From: Hippopus hippopus
Taxonomy: Eukaryota > Mollusca > Bivalvia > Cardiida > Cardiidae
Length of the DNA: 64,000 nucleotides
Assembly: GCA_946811185.2 (NCBI GenBank)
Contig: OX328109.1
Coordinates: 11,816,255 to 11,880,254, forward strand
Reading direction: 5' to 3'
Shown: positions 41,499 to 50,569 of the stretch, one piece after another
Numbering within the stretch: position 1 is the stretch's first letter
How the letters are laid out: each line of letters starts with the position of its first letter
Translations under genes and position numbers: made by a program
Notes under the pieces: generated by a model
Told to the model about the DNA's origin: nothing
Seen by the model: the letters and a program-made list of their open reading frames with translations, nothing else
Database searches by the model: none

Positions 41499-42800
41499 CT
41501 ACAAGTCTAACTCTATCAAAATAGATATGTAAGAGTGTTCCGCAGTAGGGTTGGTTGTTCTTGAAATAAAGTTTATGGTATCGCATTGTTTTATTTCAAG
41601 TGGTTTAGGAAATACTACACAGCTACAAGTCTCATCTTTCTTTTTAATAATAGAGTAATCAACCAGCTCTACTCCGTTTACCACAATATTAACTATTACA
41701 TCTTCTGGTACATTAGGGTTATTTGTAACAACCGATAAACTACCTCTTATAATTCTACCCGACGCATTCATACAATAACCACCCATCCTATGGCTAGCAC
41801 CTGAAGCACCATTACCAAATGAAAACTCATAATTACCGTTTCCAATTGGTCCATTTTCTTCAGCCCACACGGTTATAATAGGGAGGGAGACTTTTTTATC
41901 CACGTATGATTTTGTTGCTAAATCTCTCTCTTCTACCGGGGTTGGCGCGTTTTTTAAAGAAAAACCCCGAAGATTTATGTTAGTCGCTAGCATAAAACTT
42001 CCATCCCAATTTTTTATAATAGCTCCACCATTATCAACATAATTTTTATTGACAGCAGAGTAAAGGGATGCAGGATTTGGTAATCCAATAATTTGGTTAT
42101 CCTTCATATCTATTTCACCAGCCATTAAAAAAGACCCATCTTGTTTTTTTGTCATAGCTTTTACACCCGCGGTAGCCGCCTCAACGATGGTATCTACATA
42201 AAACTTATTTGCAGCTTGTTGCTCTTCTAAAGGGCTTCCAACGTCGCTAATTCTCCGCCCACCCATAGAAAGGTCTGCAACTGCTAGATACACATCATTT
42301 AAGTAAACAAAAGCTCGTCTCAATCCATCTACATAAGCCCTAGTTGCAGCATCTTGTGGATATACGGGATCTATAAGATTTGTTAAACTATATCCTTTCA
42401 TATTTATATTTGCAACAGCGGAAAAGGTGCCATCCAATTCCTCTACTATTACTTTACCACTCGTATCCACATAATTTTTAGTAGCAGCTTCATGCGATTC
42501 TGTTGGTTCCTTAACGTTTTTTATCGGATTAAAACCCATGTTTAAATAACCATTTTTAACATGGTATCCTCCGTTTTCATCCAACAACCCTGAGTTGGTG
42601 TCAACATAATCCTTAGTTGCCACATCCTGAGAATTTACTGGATTACTAACCCTAGTTAATGTATTACCATTCATGTTTATAGAACCAGTAACAACAGTTG
42701 TTCCATCTTTACGTAAAAAATTATTATTTATGTAAGCGAGTGACACACCATCACTGATTGTGCCATCATCTTCCATTCTTCCAAATTTGTTAACAGGCAT
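41499..42800 (-). CDS. Phage-type trimeric fibre protein
   Basis: This is a 433-aa intact frame. Six repeats each end in a YVD triplet (residues about 65, 110, 156, 201, 254 and 299, spacing 45-53), with the preceding pattern NMxGxxLxxLxDPxxxQDAATK. This repeat is the hallmark of bacteriophage tail and head fibre shafts. The C-terminal about 125 residues lack it and form a Gly/Asn-rich, Cys-containing, probably beta-structured tip. Attachment by the tip is inference. The gene is in the leftward block with protease and integrase. The matching N-terminus is in copy 1 (1-464). Confidence 0.75.
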   Translation of the reverse strand: MPVNKFGRMEDDGTISDGVSLAYINNNFLRKDGTTVVTGSINMNGNTLTRVSNPVNSQDVATKDYVDTNSGLLDENGGYHVKNGYLNMGFNPIKNVKEPTESHEAATKNYVDTSGKVIVEELDGTFSAVANINMKGYSLTNLIDPVYPQDAATRAYVDGLRRAFVYLNDVYLAVADLSMGGRRISDVGSPLEEQQAANKFYVDTIVEAATAGVKAMTKKQDGSFLMAGEIDMKDNQIIGLPNPASLYSAVNKNYVDNGGAIIKNWDGSFMLATNINLRGFSLKNAPTPVEERDLATKSYVDKKVSLPIITVWAEENGPIGNGNYEFSFGNGASGASHRMGGYCMNASGRIIRGSLSVVTNNPNVPEDVIVNIVVNGVELVDYSIIKKKDETCSCVVFPKPLEIKQCDTINFISRTTNPTAEHSYISILIELDL

Positions 42801-42813
42801 TTTTATATTATTA

Positions 42814-43231
42814 CTAAAAAAGTTTATTTAAAACATTTTGAAATTTATTACCCATGGATAACTCTTTTAGAATGTACAAACATAAATGACCACAAAATAC
42901 TTGCCCAGCTTGTTGTAATTGATCAGTATTGTACTGTATTGGGCTTTTTAGGTACTCTCGAATTTCAACAGGTGGTTGTATGCCATAACTGTCAAAATAA
43001 ATTTTAGTTTTACCGTTTTTATACCAAGCAACCCAATGTGTACCAGGTCCACCACTTTTATCAAAGTTTACTATGCCACATTCTTTTTTACTCGGTTTTC
43101 TCGGTAATGTATCTAGTAAAAAAAACTCCTCTAAAATAAGGAATCTTTAATCTTTTTGCGGCACCCTCTAATTCGAAATTGTTTAACGGTTTATTTGGTA
43201 AAATTACGTTTTTAATCGAAATATTTGACAT
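42814..43231 (-). pseudogene. Adenovirus-type cysteine protease, one frameshift
   Basis: The ATG at 43231 opens a frame that reads 46 codons and then stops. In the shifted frame the catalytic region follows: GTHWVAWY (His), YFDSYG (Asp) and CGHLCLY (Cys), with the Gln of QAGQVF ahead of the Cys. These are the C5/ULP1-type residues used to mature capsids in Polintons. The break sits in a run of eight T at about 43119-43126 (plus strand A-run), a classic place for sequencing error. The end is TAG at 42814-42816. If the run were one base different the gene would be intact. Confidence 0.8.
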
Positions 43232-43240
43232 TTTTTATAG

Positions 43241-44655
43241 TTAAATATTTCTAATGTCGTTATTGTCAACCCATGAATTAAATTCATCAGGATAACCTTT
43301 CCACTTTACGAGAGATTTCTTTTTTCCTTTTTTAATAACCTTTTCTATTCTATACACCTCTTGACTGGTTTTCTGCAGTTCAGGTTCATAAAAGGTACCT
43401 TGTATTTCTTCTCCATTAAGATCCTTAATTTTATATGTTACGGGTGATGTAAGTTTTACTTCAGAAACTGTAAAAACCTCCTCAGTCCATCTTGTTGTAT
43501 AACCTTTCTCAAAAGTCTTTTTCTTTTTATTTTTCCTTACTTTGTCTCCAACAGAAAACTTAGGATTTATATCTTTTATTTCGAGATGATCAGGGTAAAG
43601 ATTTCTCCAAACTCTCGTTTCATTTTCCTTTTTACTAGCGTCTACCGGAGTCATTTTGATAGATGAATGCCTCGTGTTATTATATTTTTTAACGAGATCC
43701 GCTAACACATTGATATAAACGTTTGTGGAGTTAGCGGAAAAATGCTTCCACATTTTTTCTTTCATTGTTCTAATCCATCTCTCAACAACACTAGATTTTT
43801 CCTCATTTTCAGTAGAATACAATTCAACCAAGTCTTTAACATCTTTGTTATAAAACTCTTTACCCTTATCCACCCACATTTTTTCAGGTTTTCTCTCCTT
43901 AAAAATACTCTTCAATGCTATAGCAACAGATTTCCCTGTTTTGTCTTTTAATGGCACCAGATATCCATATTTAGAAAAGATGTCAATGACAGCGAGAAGG
44001 TATTTAACACCACGATTAAGCTTAGAAAATGCTTGCATGTCTACTAAATCCGCAGCCCATATCCTATCTATACCGTTTACTCTAACTCTCCTTTTCTTAA
44101 AATTTCTTTTTACAGGTTTATGTAATTCTTCCGCTAAAATTTTTATCGTGTCAAAATTTTTATTTTTACTCCCATTCCAAATTTCATCTTCGTTCCAATG
44201 AGTCTACTTACCAAACCCTTTTCCATTTTTTCTCTAATACTAGGATTGTAAATACCTTCTAACTCTGTTAACATATCTTTATCACATATTTCATTCCTAG
44301 TTTTTGTATCATCATGCTTAAGATAGCAAACATCATGATTATAAGCAGCTTGATCTACTCTATTTATAGGTTTACTCCATTCCTTTGGAGTTAGATCAGG
44401 ATTTAACCTCTCATCTAGCTTGGTACCTGGACCCGTAAAATTGTGACCAGGGAGATGCATTTCAAAAGGCATCATGTTTATAAATTTGTTTAAGATGCTA
44501 CTGCCATTAGTAGTTTTTTTTTCTCCTTTTATAAATTGTGTTTTAGTTATTCCACAAACCACACTTTTACCCCGCATCATATTTCTTCCATTTTTAGAAA
44601 CGGTATATTCTATATTACTCGTATCAGTATGTTTTTTACATTTAACGCAATACAT
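43241..44655 (-). pseudogene. Zinc-ribbon / PLA2-like / integrase / chromodomain fusion, one frameshift
   Basis: ATG at 44655. Residues 3-34 hold Cys pairs (CVKC; the second pair has lost one Cys to Ser). Residues 62-130 are PLA2-like with GPGTKL and the NHDVCY site. A frameshift in an A/T-rich tract near 44120-44160 separates this from the integrase core (43241-44038): AADLVDMQ, WVDKGKEF and VVERW supply the acidic triad. The C-terminus has a chromodomain (LVKWKGYPDEFNSWVD). In copy 1 the two parts are in one frame, so this is a true fusion. The integrase inserts the linear DNA; the chromodomain may direct it to chromatin. Confidence 0.85.
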
Positions 44656-44687
44656 TTTATATATAAAAATTAAAAAAGTTATATAAA
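44656..44687. promoter_or_regulatory. Divergent promoter between integrase and ATPase, copy 2
   Basis: 32 bp containing TTTATATATAAAA for the leftward gene and TTATATAAA for the ATPase. Same design as in copy 1. Confidence 0.5.
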
Positions 44688-45470
44688 ATGGATATTATAA
44701 ACTTATCATGGAATGAAGTAGTATCAAAGAGATTTAATCACTCCCTTTTACCAAAAAGTATTAGAGGTTTAATTGTAGGCAAATCAGGATGTGGTAAAAC
44801 TACTTTATTGTTAAACCTTTTACTCAGATCAGGTTGGCTTGACTACAACGATTTGAGTGTTTTCGGAAAAAGCCTTTTTCAACCGGAATACCGAATACTA
44901 AAAAAGGCTTTTGAAGAAAAACTACCAAAAGAATGTATTTTAAGATTGTTTAACATGCGTGATGACATACAAGAACTAAACATTGCACCAACGGCTTTAG
45001 TTGAAGAATGGATTAAAACGATTAAAAACAAATCAGATATAAATTGCAACTTCTTTGAAAATGCTAGTGATGTACCTGATCCAAGAGAGTTAAACTCAGA
45101 AAATAAAAATTTAATGATTTTCGATGATTTACTTTTAGAAAGGCAAAATAAATGTGAGTGTTACTACATTCGAGGAAGGCATAGTAATATTGACTGCTTT
45201 TACCTCTCACAGAATTATTTTAGACTACCGAGACAAACTATTAGAGAAAACGCTAATTTTATTTGCCTTTTCCCACAAGACCTAAAAAACGTTAATCATA
45301 TTTATAACGATCATGTAGGTGAAGATATGCCTAAGGACGAGTTTAGAAAATTTTGTCAAAAGGCATGGGAAAGACCTCATGGTTTTACTATCATTGACTT
45401 AACCAGTAAAAAACATCATGGGAAGTATAGAAACGGTTTTGACAATTTTTACATACCTAAGTCAGTGTAA
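44688..45470 (+). CDS. A32/FtsK-HerA-type packaging ATPase
   Basis: This is a 260-aa intact protein with Walker A GKSGCGKTT (31-39) and Walker B LMIFDD (142-147). It is close to the copy 1 protein, about 15 substitutions by eye. It powers genome packaging in the Polinton/adintovirus group. Confidence 0.92.
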   Translation: MDIINLSWNEVVSKRFNHSLLPKSIRGLIVGKSGCGKTTLLLNLLLRSGWLDYNDLSVFGKSLFQPEYRILKKAFEEKLPKECILRLFNMRDDIQELNIAPTALVEEWIKTIKNKSDINCNFFENASDVPDPRELNSENKNLMIFDDLLLERQNKCECYYIRGRHSNIDCFYLSQNYFRLPRQTIRENANFICLFPQDLKNVNHIYNDHVGEDMPKDEFRKFCQKAWERPHGFTIIDLTSKKHHGKYRNGFDNFYIPKSV

Positions 45471-45539
45471 CTCGTCGCCGACTCGTTCGGTGAAAATAAA
45501 TGAAAATAAGTTAAGAAAAAATTATAATATATTGTTAAA

Positions 45540-45881
45540 ATGACAACAATAAAAAATAAAATAGAAGCTGCTATGAACATAGTTTTTCATATAATAGATA
45601 AGTTTATGGAGGAATACGGTCTTAGTGGTATTGACTTAAGGGATTTAGTGTTTGACAATGAAGTAGAGGAATTAGAGAAACTTCAAAAGGCTGATGATAA
45701 TGAAAGCGATATACCTTGGATAGCAGTAATAAAATTGAGAGGTTTATATAATGCACTGAGTGAATTAGAACAAGATTTAACTAAAATAAGTGAGGTTTAT
45801 ATTTTATTTGATGAGCTAACAAAAGGAACCAAAAACACTTCGTTAATATGTGCTTTTTACGATATACTAAGAAGATACTAG
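45540..45881 (+). CDS. Unknown 113-aa acidic protein, variable locus
   Basis: Intact and Glu/Asp/Leu-rich, probably helical (ELEKLQKADDNESDIPW). No similarity to the 137-aa gene at the same place in copy 1. The upstream stretch AATATATTGTTAAA resembles the shared start signature. Function unknown. Confidence 0.55.
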   Translation: MTTIKNKIEAAMNIVFHIIDKFMEEYGLSGIDLRDLVFDNEVEELEKLQKADDNESDIPWIAVIKLRGLYNALSELEQDLTKISEVYILFDELTKGTKNTSLICAFYDILRRY

Positions 45882-45923
45882 GAAGTATTATTGATGACAT
45901 AAAAAATATTTAAATATTATAAA

Positions 45924-46085
45924 ATGAAATATATAAAGATATTTTCAAAGGAAAAAAAAGAAAAACCTATTGATATTCTTAAAAATCAAGTTATTAAGCA
46001 GGATAGACGCATACAACAATTAGAATTAATTATTGCTGGTTTAATGGATGTTGTAAGTGATATGAAGAAACCTGTTAGAATATAA
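45924..46085 (+). CDS. Unknown 53-aa coiled-coil peptide
   Basis: Short frame with ATG directly after TTTAAATATTATAAA, the same sequence that precedes penton 210 bp later. It has a basic N-terminus (SKEKKEK) and a helical segment (RIQQLELIIAGLMDVVSDM) with heptad spacing. Absent from copy 1. The duplicated promoter suggests it is a real gene. Confidence 0.5.
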   Translation: MKYIKIFSKEKKEKPIDILKNQVIKQDRRIQQLELIIAGLMDVVSDMKKPVRI

Positions 46086-46132
46086 TATTACTATTTGATT
46101 ATATATTAAATATTATATTTAAATATTATAAA

Positions 46133-46906
46133 ATGGAAGAACTTTTAGAACAAATTGTAAAAAATACAAACCATAAAACATCATTTCAAATTATAGTAAG
46201 CGACAACAAAACACGTTTTAGAACAAGGTTTAATCCTCCAATTCAGCTGGAAAAGGATAAAGTATATGAAATAGCTTTAGTAAACCTTGAAACTTACTAC
46301 TCTTTTCCAAACATTGATGAAACAAACAACATATTCGTTTATTCTCCAGACAATGGTAATTCATGGGTTAAAATAAGAATACCTGAAGGAAGTTATGACC
46401 TTGTTGGCATTAATGACACCATTCACCAGGAAATGAGAAAAAAGGGTCATTATGACAGAGTTAATGAAGGGTATCCTATTAACATTTCTGCAAACACCAA
46501 TACTCTAAAGTCTATTATTACCTTAGAAGATGGTTATCAAGTAGATTTTAATCAACCAGGCTCCATTGCCAAAGTATTAGGATTTACTCGTGCTAAATAT
46601 ACGCAAGGATTTCACGAGTCAGAGAATGTAGTGAACATTCTTAGCATAAATAGTTTGCTTGTTAACATAGATATTATTTCAGGAAGTTATGTTAATGGTT
46701 CAACAAAAAATACTATTTACTCTTTTTTCCCAGATGTTGCACCCGGATATAAGATAATTGAGTCACCAGTTAATTTAGTATACCTACCAATAACATTAGA
46801 TGAAATACATAACCTAGAGGTAAATATTACGGATCAAGATGGTAATTTACTAAATCTTAGAGGTGAAAATTTAACAATTAGGTTTCATATTAGAGAAGCG
46901 AGATAA
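46133..46906 (+). CDS. Penton / minor capsid protein
   Basis: 257-aa intact. Motifs TRFNPPIQLEKDK, LVNLETYYSFPNI and KIRIPEGSYDLVGIN identify the Polinton penton family (single jelly roll, vertex protein). It lies between the variable locus and the pX-like gene. The start is behind TATTATAAA. Confidence 0.88.
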   Translation: MEELLEQIVKNTNHKTSFQIIVSDNKTRFRTRFNPPIQLEKDKVYEIALVNLETYYSFPNIDETNNIFVYSPDNGNSWVKIRIPEGSYDLVGINDTIHQEMRKKGHYDRVNEGYPINISANTNTLKSIITLEDGYQVDFNQPGSIAKVLGFTRAKYTQGFHESENVVNILSINSLLVNIDIISGSYVNGSTKNTIYSFFPDVAPGYKIIESPVNLVYLPITLDEIHNLEVNITDQDGNLLNLRGENLTIRFHIREAR

Positions 46907-46929
46907 ATAAAAAAATAGTTATATATAAA

Positions 46930-47514
46930 ATGACAAGTTACACTAATGTTAAAGTAAATATATCGGAAGGGCAAAAGGAAAAGCTTCAACATGCTGTTAA
47001 AGCTAGTTGTCCAGTAAGTATTCGTTTAGGTCGTGAAGATTTACATGGTAATGATGTTTTAGCGATTACCGATTCACAAGCAAAGAAAATAGCTAAAGCC
47101 TATGAGGATGGTAAGGGTATCACAATTAAAATGTCTGCAAAACAGCTTAAATATAACACAAAAATAGAAGGGGGTTTTCTTGGAATGTTGGCTGGGTTAG
47201 CTGCTAGGGCTTTGCCGATGATTGCAAAAACTGTTTTACCAGCTTTAGGTGTTGGTGCTCTTACTGGATTAGCACAAACAGGTGTATCGAAAGCACTGGG
47301 ATCAGGTCTTTATCTTAAAAAAGGAGGATCTGTTTGTCAAGTTGAAACTGATGGATGTGGATTATATTTAAAACCATACAAAGGTAAAGGATTAAAGTCT
47401 GTTGGTGATGGTTTGTATCTAAAGCAAGGAGGAAAAATGTATGATGGAAGAGGACTTTTACTCGGACCTAATAGTCCATTCGCTAATATCCCTATCTTAG
47501 GAGCTATATTATAA
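46930..47514 (+). CDS. pX-like minor virion protein with hydrophobic segment
   Basis: 194-aa intact. Lys-rich N-terminal half, hydrophobic stretch GFLGMLAGLAARALPMI and beyond (residues 80-120), then GSGLYLKKGG and GDGLYLKQGG repeats and a conserved SPFANIPILGAIL end. Such proteins are regular in Polinton/adintovirus genomes between penton and other virion genes. Candidate membrane-active core protein. Confidence 0.72.
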   Translation: MTSYTNVKVNISEGQKEKLQHAVKASCPVSIRLGREDLHGNDVLAITDSQAKKIAKAYEDGKGITIKMSAKQLKYNTKIEGGFLGMLAGLAARALPMIAKTVLPALGVGALTGLAQTGVSKALGSGLYLKKGGSVCQVETDGCGLYLKPYKGKGLKSVGDGLYLKQGGKMYDGRGLLLGPNSPFANIPILGAIL

Positions 47515-47537
47515 ATATTATTTTCACCAAAATAAAA

Positions 47538-47918
47538 ATGGATATACATAAATTTGGTGTAAAACCTAATATTAGCACCCAACATAAAACTATATTTTGG
47601 AAACCTCATTTACACGGAGTAGAATTTCCTCCCTTAAAGCAAGATCCTCTAAAATGGAAAATATACTCGCAAGTAACTATCAAGATTCCCTCTCGTGATG
47701 GTATAAGACTTTCGCTAGGATTTGGTTATATAACTACACGAGGAGTTGTAGTGATATCTATTAGTAATAAATGGAAAGATAGTTTAACCATTCTTAATGG
47801 AACACATCTTGATAATGAGGCTGATGATATCTTAGTCTACATTTATAATTTCTCACAAAAACCGATCGAAATACCTCATGGAGAGTTATTATGTTATCTA
47901 AAATATTTACAATCTTGA
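47538..47918 (+). CDS. dUTPase-like barrel protein
   Basis: 126-aa intact. Strand pattern IYSQVTIKIPSRDGIRLSLG, VVVISISNKW, HLDNEADDILVYIYN and KPIEIPHGELLCYL recalls the trimeric dUTPase fold, ending with the G-x-x-x-C/Q-L strand. The classical catalytic motifs (RSS loop, Asp of the GxxD type and the C-terminal GxGxxG tail) are not preserved, so nucleotide hydrolysis is unlikely. Copy 1 carries two related genes. The fold is inferred by eye. Confidence 0.5.
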   Translation: MDIHKFGVKPNISTQHKTIFWKPHLHGVEFPPLKQDPLKWKIYSQVTIKIPSRDGIRLSLGFGYITTRGVVVISISNKWKDSLTILNGTHLDNEADDILVYIYNFSQKPIEIPHGELLCYLKYLQS

Positions 47919-47944
47919 CATAAAAAAATTATTACATTAATAAA

Positions 47945-48628
47945 ATGACAGATACAGATCAAGAACACCCTAATAAAATATACCCAAAACTGCCAAGAGA
48001 CGAGTTCCAACCCTCAGCTCCTCCTATAGAACTACGCAATATGGATGAGATGGGTGGTCATGCTTTTAGACTTGAGGAGATTCGTAAGATACGTGAATAC
48101 TTTGAAAAGGAAATTGCAACCAGAGAAGTACTGGCAAAGAAGTATTTTCGTGCTTCAGGAATTGTTGACAAGGTTGATTTTGTTTTGACCACGACAACTG
48201 TTGTTGCTGGTGTAGGTGGTGTTGCACTTTTGTCTACTATAGTAGCGGTTCCCGCTGTTATAGCCTTAGAAGCTTTTGCTGGAGTAACAGGTTTGCTATC
48301 TATAGTTGGCAAGTATGTTGTTGCCAATACCAGAAACAAGGGAGAAAAACACAAAGAGATTGCTACAATAGCCAGAACCAAACTAAATACTATAAATGAC
48401 TATATATCCAAGGCATTGGTAGATGGTGTTGTTACTGATAGTGAATTTCGTCTGATTGTTGAAGAACAGGAAAAGTATAAAATCATGAAGGAAGAAATAC
48501 GTACCAAGATCAAGACCAAAATTACGGAAGAAAACAAAGAATCTTTGTTGGAAAAAGGAAGACAAGAAGCTCGTGAGTCCTTTCGGAAACTCGTTGAAAA
48601 GAACCATGGAGGTCCCCTCTCCTATTAG
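47945..48628 (+). CDS. 227-aa membrane-associated virion-type protein with PSAP motif
   Basis: The N-terminal 40 residues are Pro-rich with FQPSAPPIE, a PSAP tetrapeptide of the kind that binds TSG101 in ESCRT-dependent budding. A charged helix (EEIRKIREYFEKEIATRE) follows. Residues 75-125 form a hydrophobic Gly/Val/Ala segment of about two membrane-spanning lengths, and the C-terminus is a long Lys/Glu helix ending ESFRKLVEKNHGGP. Homologues occur widely in invertebrate Polinton-like elements. Role unknown; a membrane-linked virion or egress role is plausible. Confidence 0.6.
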   Translation: MTDTDQEHPNKIYPKLPRDEFQPSAPPIELRNMDEMGGHAFRLEEIRKIREYFEKEIATREVLAKKYFRASGIVDKVDFVLTTTTVVAGVGGVALLSTIVAVPAVIALEAFAGVTGLLSIVGKYVVANTRNKGEKHKEIATIARTKLNTINDYISKALVDGVVTDSEFRLIVEEQEKYKIMKEEIRTKIKTKITEENKESLLEKGRQEARESFRKLVEKNHGGPLSY

Positions 48629-48838
48629 AAAAATTCTGAAGAATAGACCAAGACTATGTTCCCTACCAGAAATCAAGTGTAAGTGTATTTGTGAAATAGG
48701 TGATACCTCAGACATGTAATATATAAGAGAATATATAATGCTCTTATATATTAAAAACTATGATAAAAACTGTTACAAAAACTATGTTAAAAACTGTTAC
48801 AAAAACTGTCTTAAAAAATTATTTTAGTAATTAAAAAA
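48629..48838. other. Intergenic spacer with inverted and direct repeats
   Basis: ATATAAGAGAATATATAATG and CTCTTATATATTA form a hairpin at about 48719-48752, followed by AAAACTGTTACAAAAACTG direct repeats (48768-48806). No ORF. Confidence 0.5.
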
Positions 48839-49723
48839 ATGTCTTTTTTAAAAATCACTGATCCTACAAAAAGGGACTTAATTGTAAAAGAGTATCTTGA
48901 AACGAGAAAGAAGATTCGGGATAATCTACTAGCAGAGAGAACGGGTAAACAAGAATTACAAACCGATCTTTCAAGGTTTTTTAAACCTATTACAGAAACG
49001 CAAAAAACTACAGCAAAGGAGATTACTGAGGGACTTAGACCTATTAAAGAGGGTATCGAAAAATTACAATTTATTAATCTACCAGCTTTTCCAACAGTAA
49101 AAGCTTATCCCTCCGAAGCTAAAGCATCTATTGATGAAAGTAAAATGAAGCTATATGAAAATATACATTGGATTGGACCACGTGCAAGGAAGTATCTAAC
49201 AAAATTTCTTGGTAAAGATGATGTTGATACAACATATGGATTACGTGATGAAGGTGGTATACTTTATATTGGTAGCAAAAGGGTAATAATTGATGAGGAT
49301 GATATTATTATTGGTACTGAGGAGCATATAGGAACACCTGGTTTATGGGAGTTAATTATTGCTAAAGAACCGAGAGAAATATATACACTTGAGGATCTTG
49401 CAGAATATGAATATATAATGAGAAAAACTAACGCTCTTTATCAAGGTAACGATCCGGATAATTCACGTGCTAAAAGTTATAAAGGGCAAAAATGGGCTAA
49501 AATTCTTAGACCTATTTGGTACTCAAGAAGAGACTATAAAGGAAAGGGTATCATTATCCCATCTGACCCTAACGCATTAATAGAAAGACTAGACCTGTTA
49601 TTGGCAAGTAAAAAAGCAGGTAACACAGGTGTAAGAAACGAGATAGTGAGCATTTGTGACGAATTAAAAAGACAAGGTGTTTTAAATTCAAACGCTTATA
49701 AAAATTTAATGTCTATACTATAA
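48839..49723 (+). CDS. 294-aa conserved Polinton protein
   Basis: Intact. N-terminus KRDLIVKEYLETRKKIRDN, then a Glu/Lys/Thr helical stretch, a middle domain with TTYGLRDEGGILYIGSK and GTPGLWELI, a segment KGQKWAKILRPIWYSRRDY, and the conserved end LLLASKKAGNTGVRNEIVSI. Homologues are frequent in invertebrate virus-like elements, sometimes listed under a domain of unknown function. Located among virion genes. Function unknown. Confidence 0.75.
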   Translation: MSFLKITDPTKRDLIVKEYLETRKKIRDNLLAERTGKQELQTDLSRFFKPITETQKTTAKEITEGLRPIKEGIEKLQFINLPAFPTVKAYPSEAKASIDESKMKLYENIHWIGPRARKYLTKFLGKDDVDTTYGLRDEGGILYIGSKRVIIDEDDIIIGTEEHIGTPGLWELIIAKEPREIYTLEDLAEYEYIMRKTNALYQGNDPDNSRAKSYKGQKWAKILRPIWYSRRDYKGKGIIIPSDPNALIERLDLLLASKKAGNTGVRNEIVSICDELKRQGVLNSNAYKNLMSIL

Positions 49724-49727
49724 AAAG

Positions 49728-50132
49728 ATGATCATCACTAAAAAACACGGATTTAAAAAAAGGTATTCATACGGTGGTTCCGGAATCTTTGATAGCGTTG
49801 CTAACTTTTTAGCGAGGCTTTTTACTAGTAGTGCAGCTAAACAAATTGCGTCTTCTGCTGTTGATGTAGGAAAGAGTGTAGCTAAGGAAGGTGCAAAGAA
49901 AGCTTTAGAGGTTGGAAAAAGTGCAGCTGTAGAAGCAGGGAAGAAATTAGTTACGAAAGCTTTGACACCAAAATCAAAGCAAATTTTACAAAAATATAGC
50001 ACAGCACCAACACCAACACCAACACCAACACCCAAAACGCAAAACATTAGTACATTAATAGATGGAAGTGCCATTGCTATTCAAGACTTAGTTAAAAGAT
50101 TAAACAGCGGAGCAGGCATTAAAACAGTATGA
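49728..50132 (+). CDS. Ala/Lys-rich core-like protein
   Basis: 134-aa intact, starting 4 nt after the previous stop (tight coupling). N-terminal TKKHGFKKRYSYGGSGIFDS, then the amphipathic stretch VGKSVAKEGAKKALEVGKSA, a PTPTPTPTPK linker and a C-terminal helix. Composition fits a DNA-binding or membrane-interacting core protein. Confidence 0.65.
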   Translation: MIITKKHGFKKRYSYGGSGIFDSVANFLARLFTSSAAKQIASSAVDVGKSVAKEGAKKALEVGKSAAVEAGKKLVTKALTPKSKQILQKYSTAPTPTPTPTPKTQNISTLIDGSAIAIQDLVKRLNSGAGIKTV

Positions 50133-50184
50133 AGAAAAAAAATAACATTAGTTTAAGAAATTATATTACTTATAAAAAAAGAGA

Positions 50185-50532
50185 ATGTTAAAATTTAATC
50201 GTGTAGATTATAAAAAATACAATACTAGTTCTATTACTATAGTAGGTGCATCTTTAAACATAAAAGATTGTGAAATCCTCGAAATTAATAAAACGAAATA
50301 TGGTTATAAAAAAGCTGTTGTGAAGTTATCTCCCGAAAAAGTAATCAAGATGAAAGAGATTGAGGAAAAGGTGAATGAATGTTTACAAAAGTGGGGGATA
50401 CCTGAAATAACACTTGTATACGGTAATAGGGTTTATCCTAAAACTAAAATGGAAACCGCAAAAAGCATTAAACTTGAAGATGTGTTTGTTAATGGTGAAA
50501 ATAAGTCTTTTCCCCAGCTTTGGTTAGTATAA
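50185..50532 (+). CDS. Unknown conserved 115-aa protein
   Basis: Intact in this copy, split in copy 1. N-terminal half reads FNRVDYKKYNTSSITIVGAS; the second half has KMKEIEEKVNECLQKWGIPE and SFPQLWLV. No motif of known function. It is conserved between both copies at the same position before major capsid, so it is probably needed for virion formation. Confidence 0.65.
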   Translation: MLKFNRVDYKKYNTSSITIVGASLNIKDCEILEINKTKYGYKKAVVKLSPEKVIKMKEIEEKVNECLQKWGIPEITLVYGNRVYPKTKMETAKSIKLEDVFVNGENKSFPQLWLV

Positions 50533-50569
50533 TTTTTATTTTATTTAAAATTATAATTGTTATTATAAA

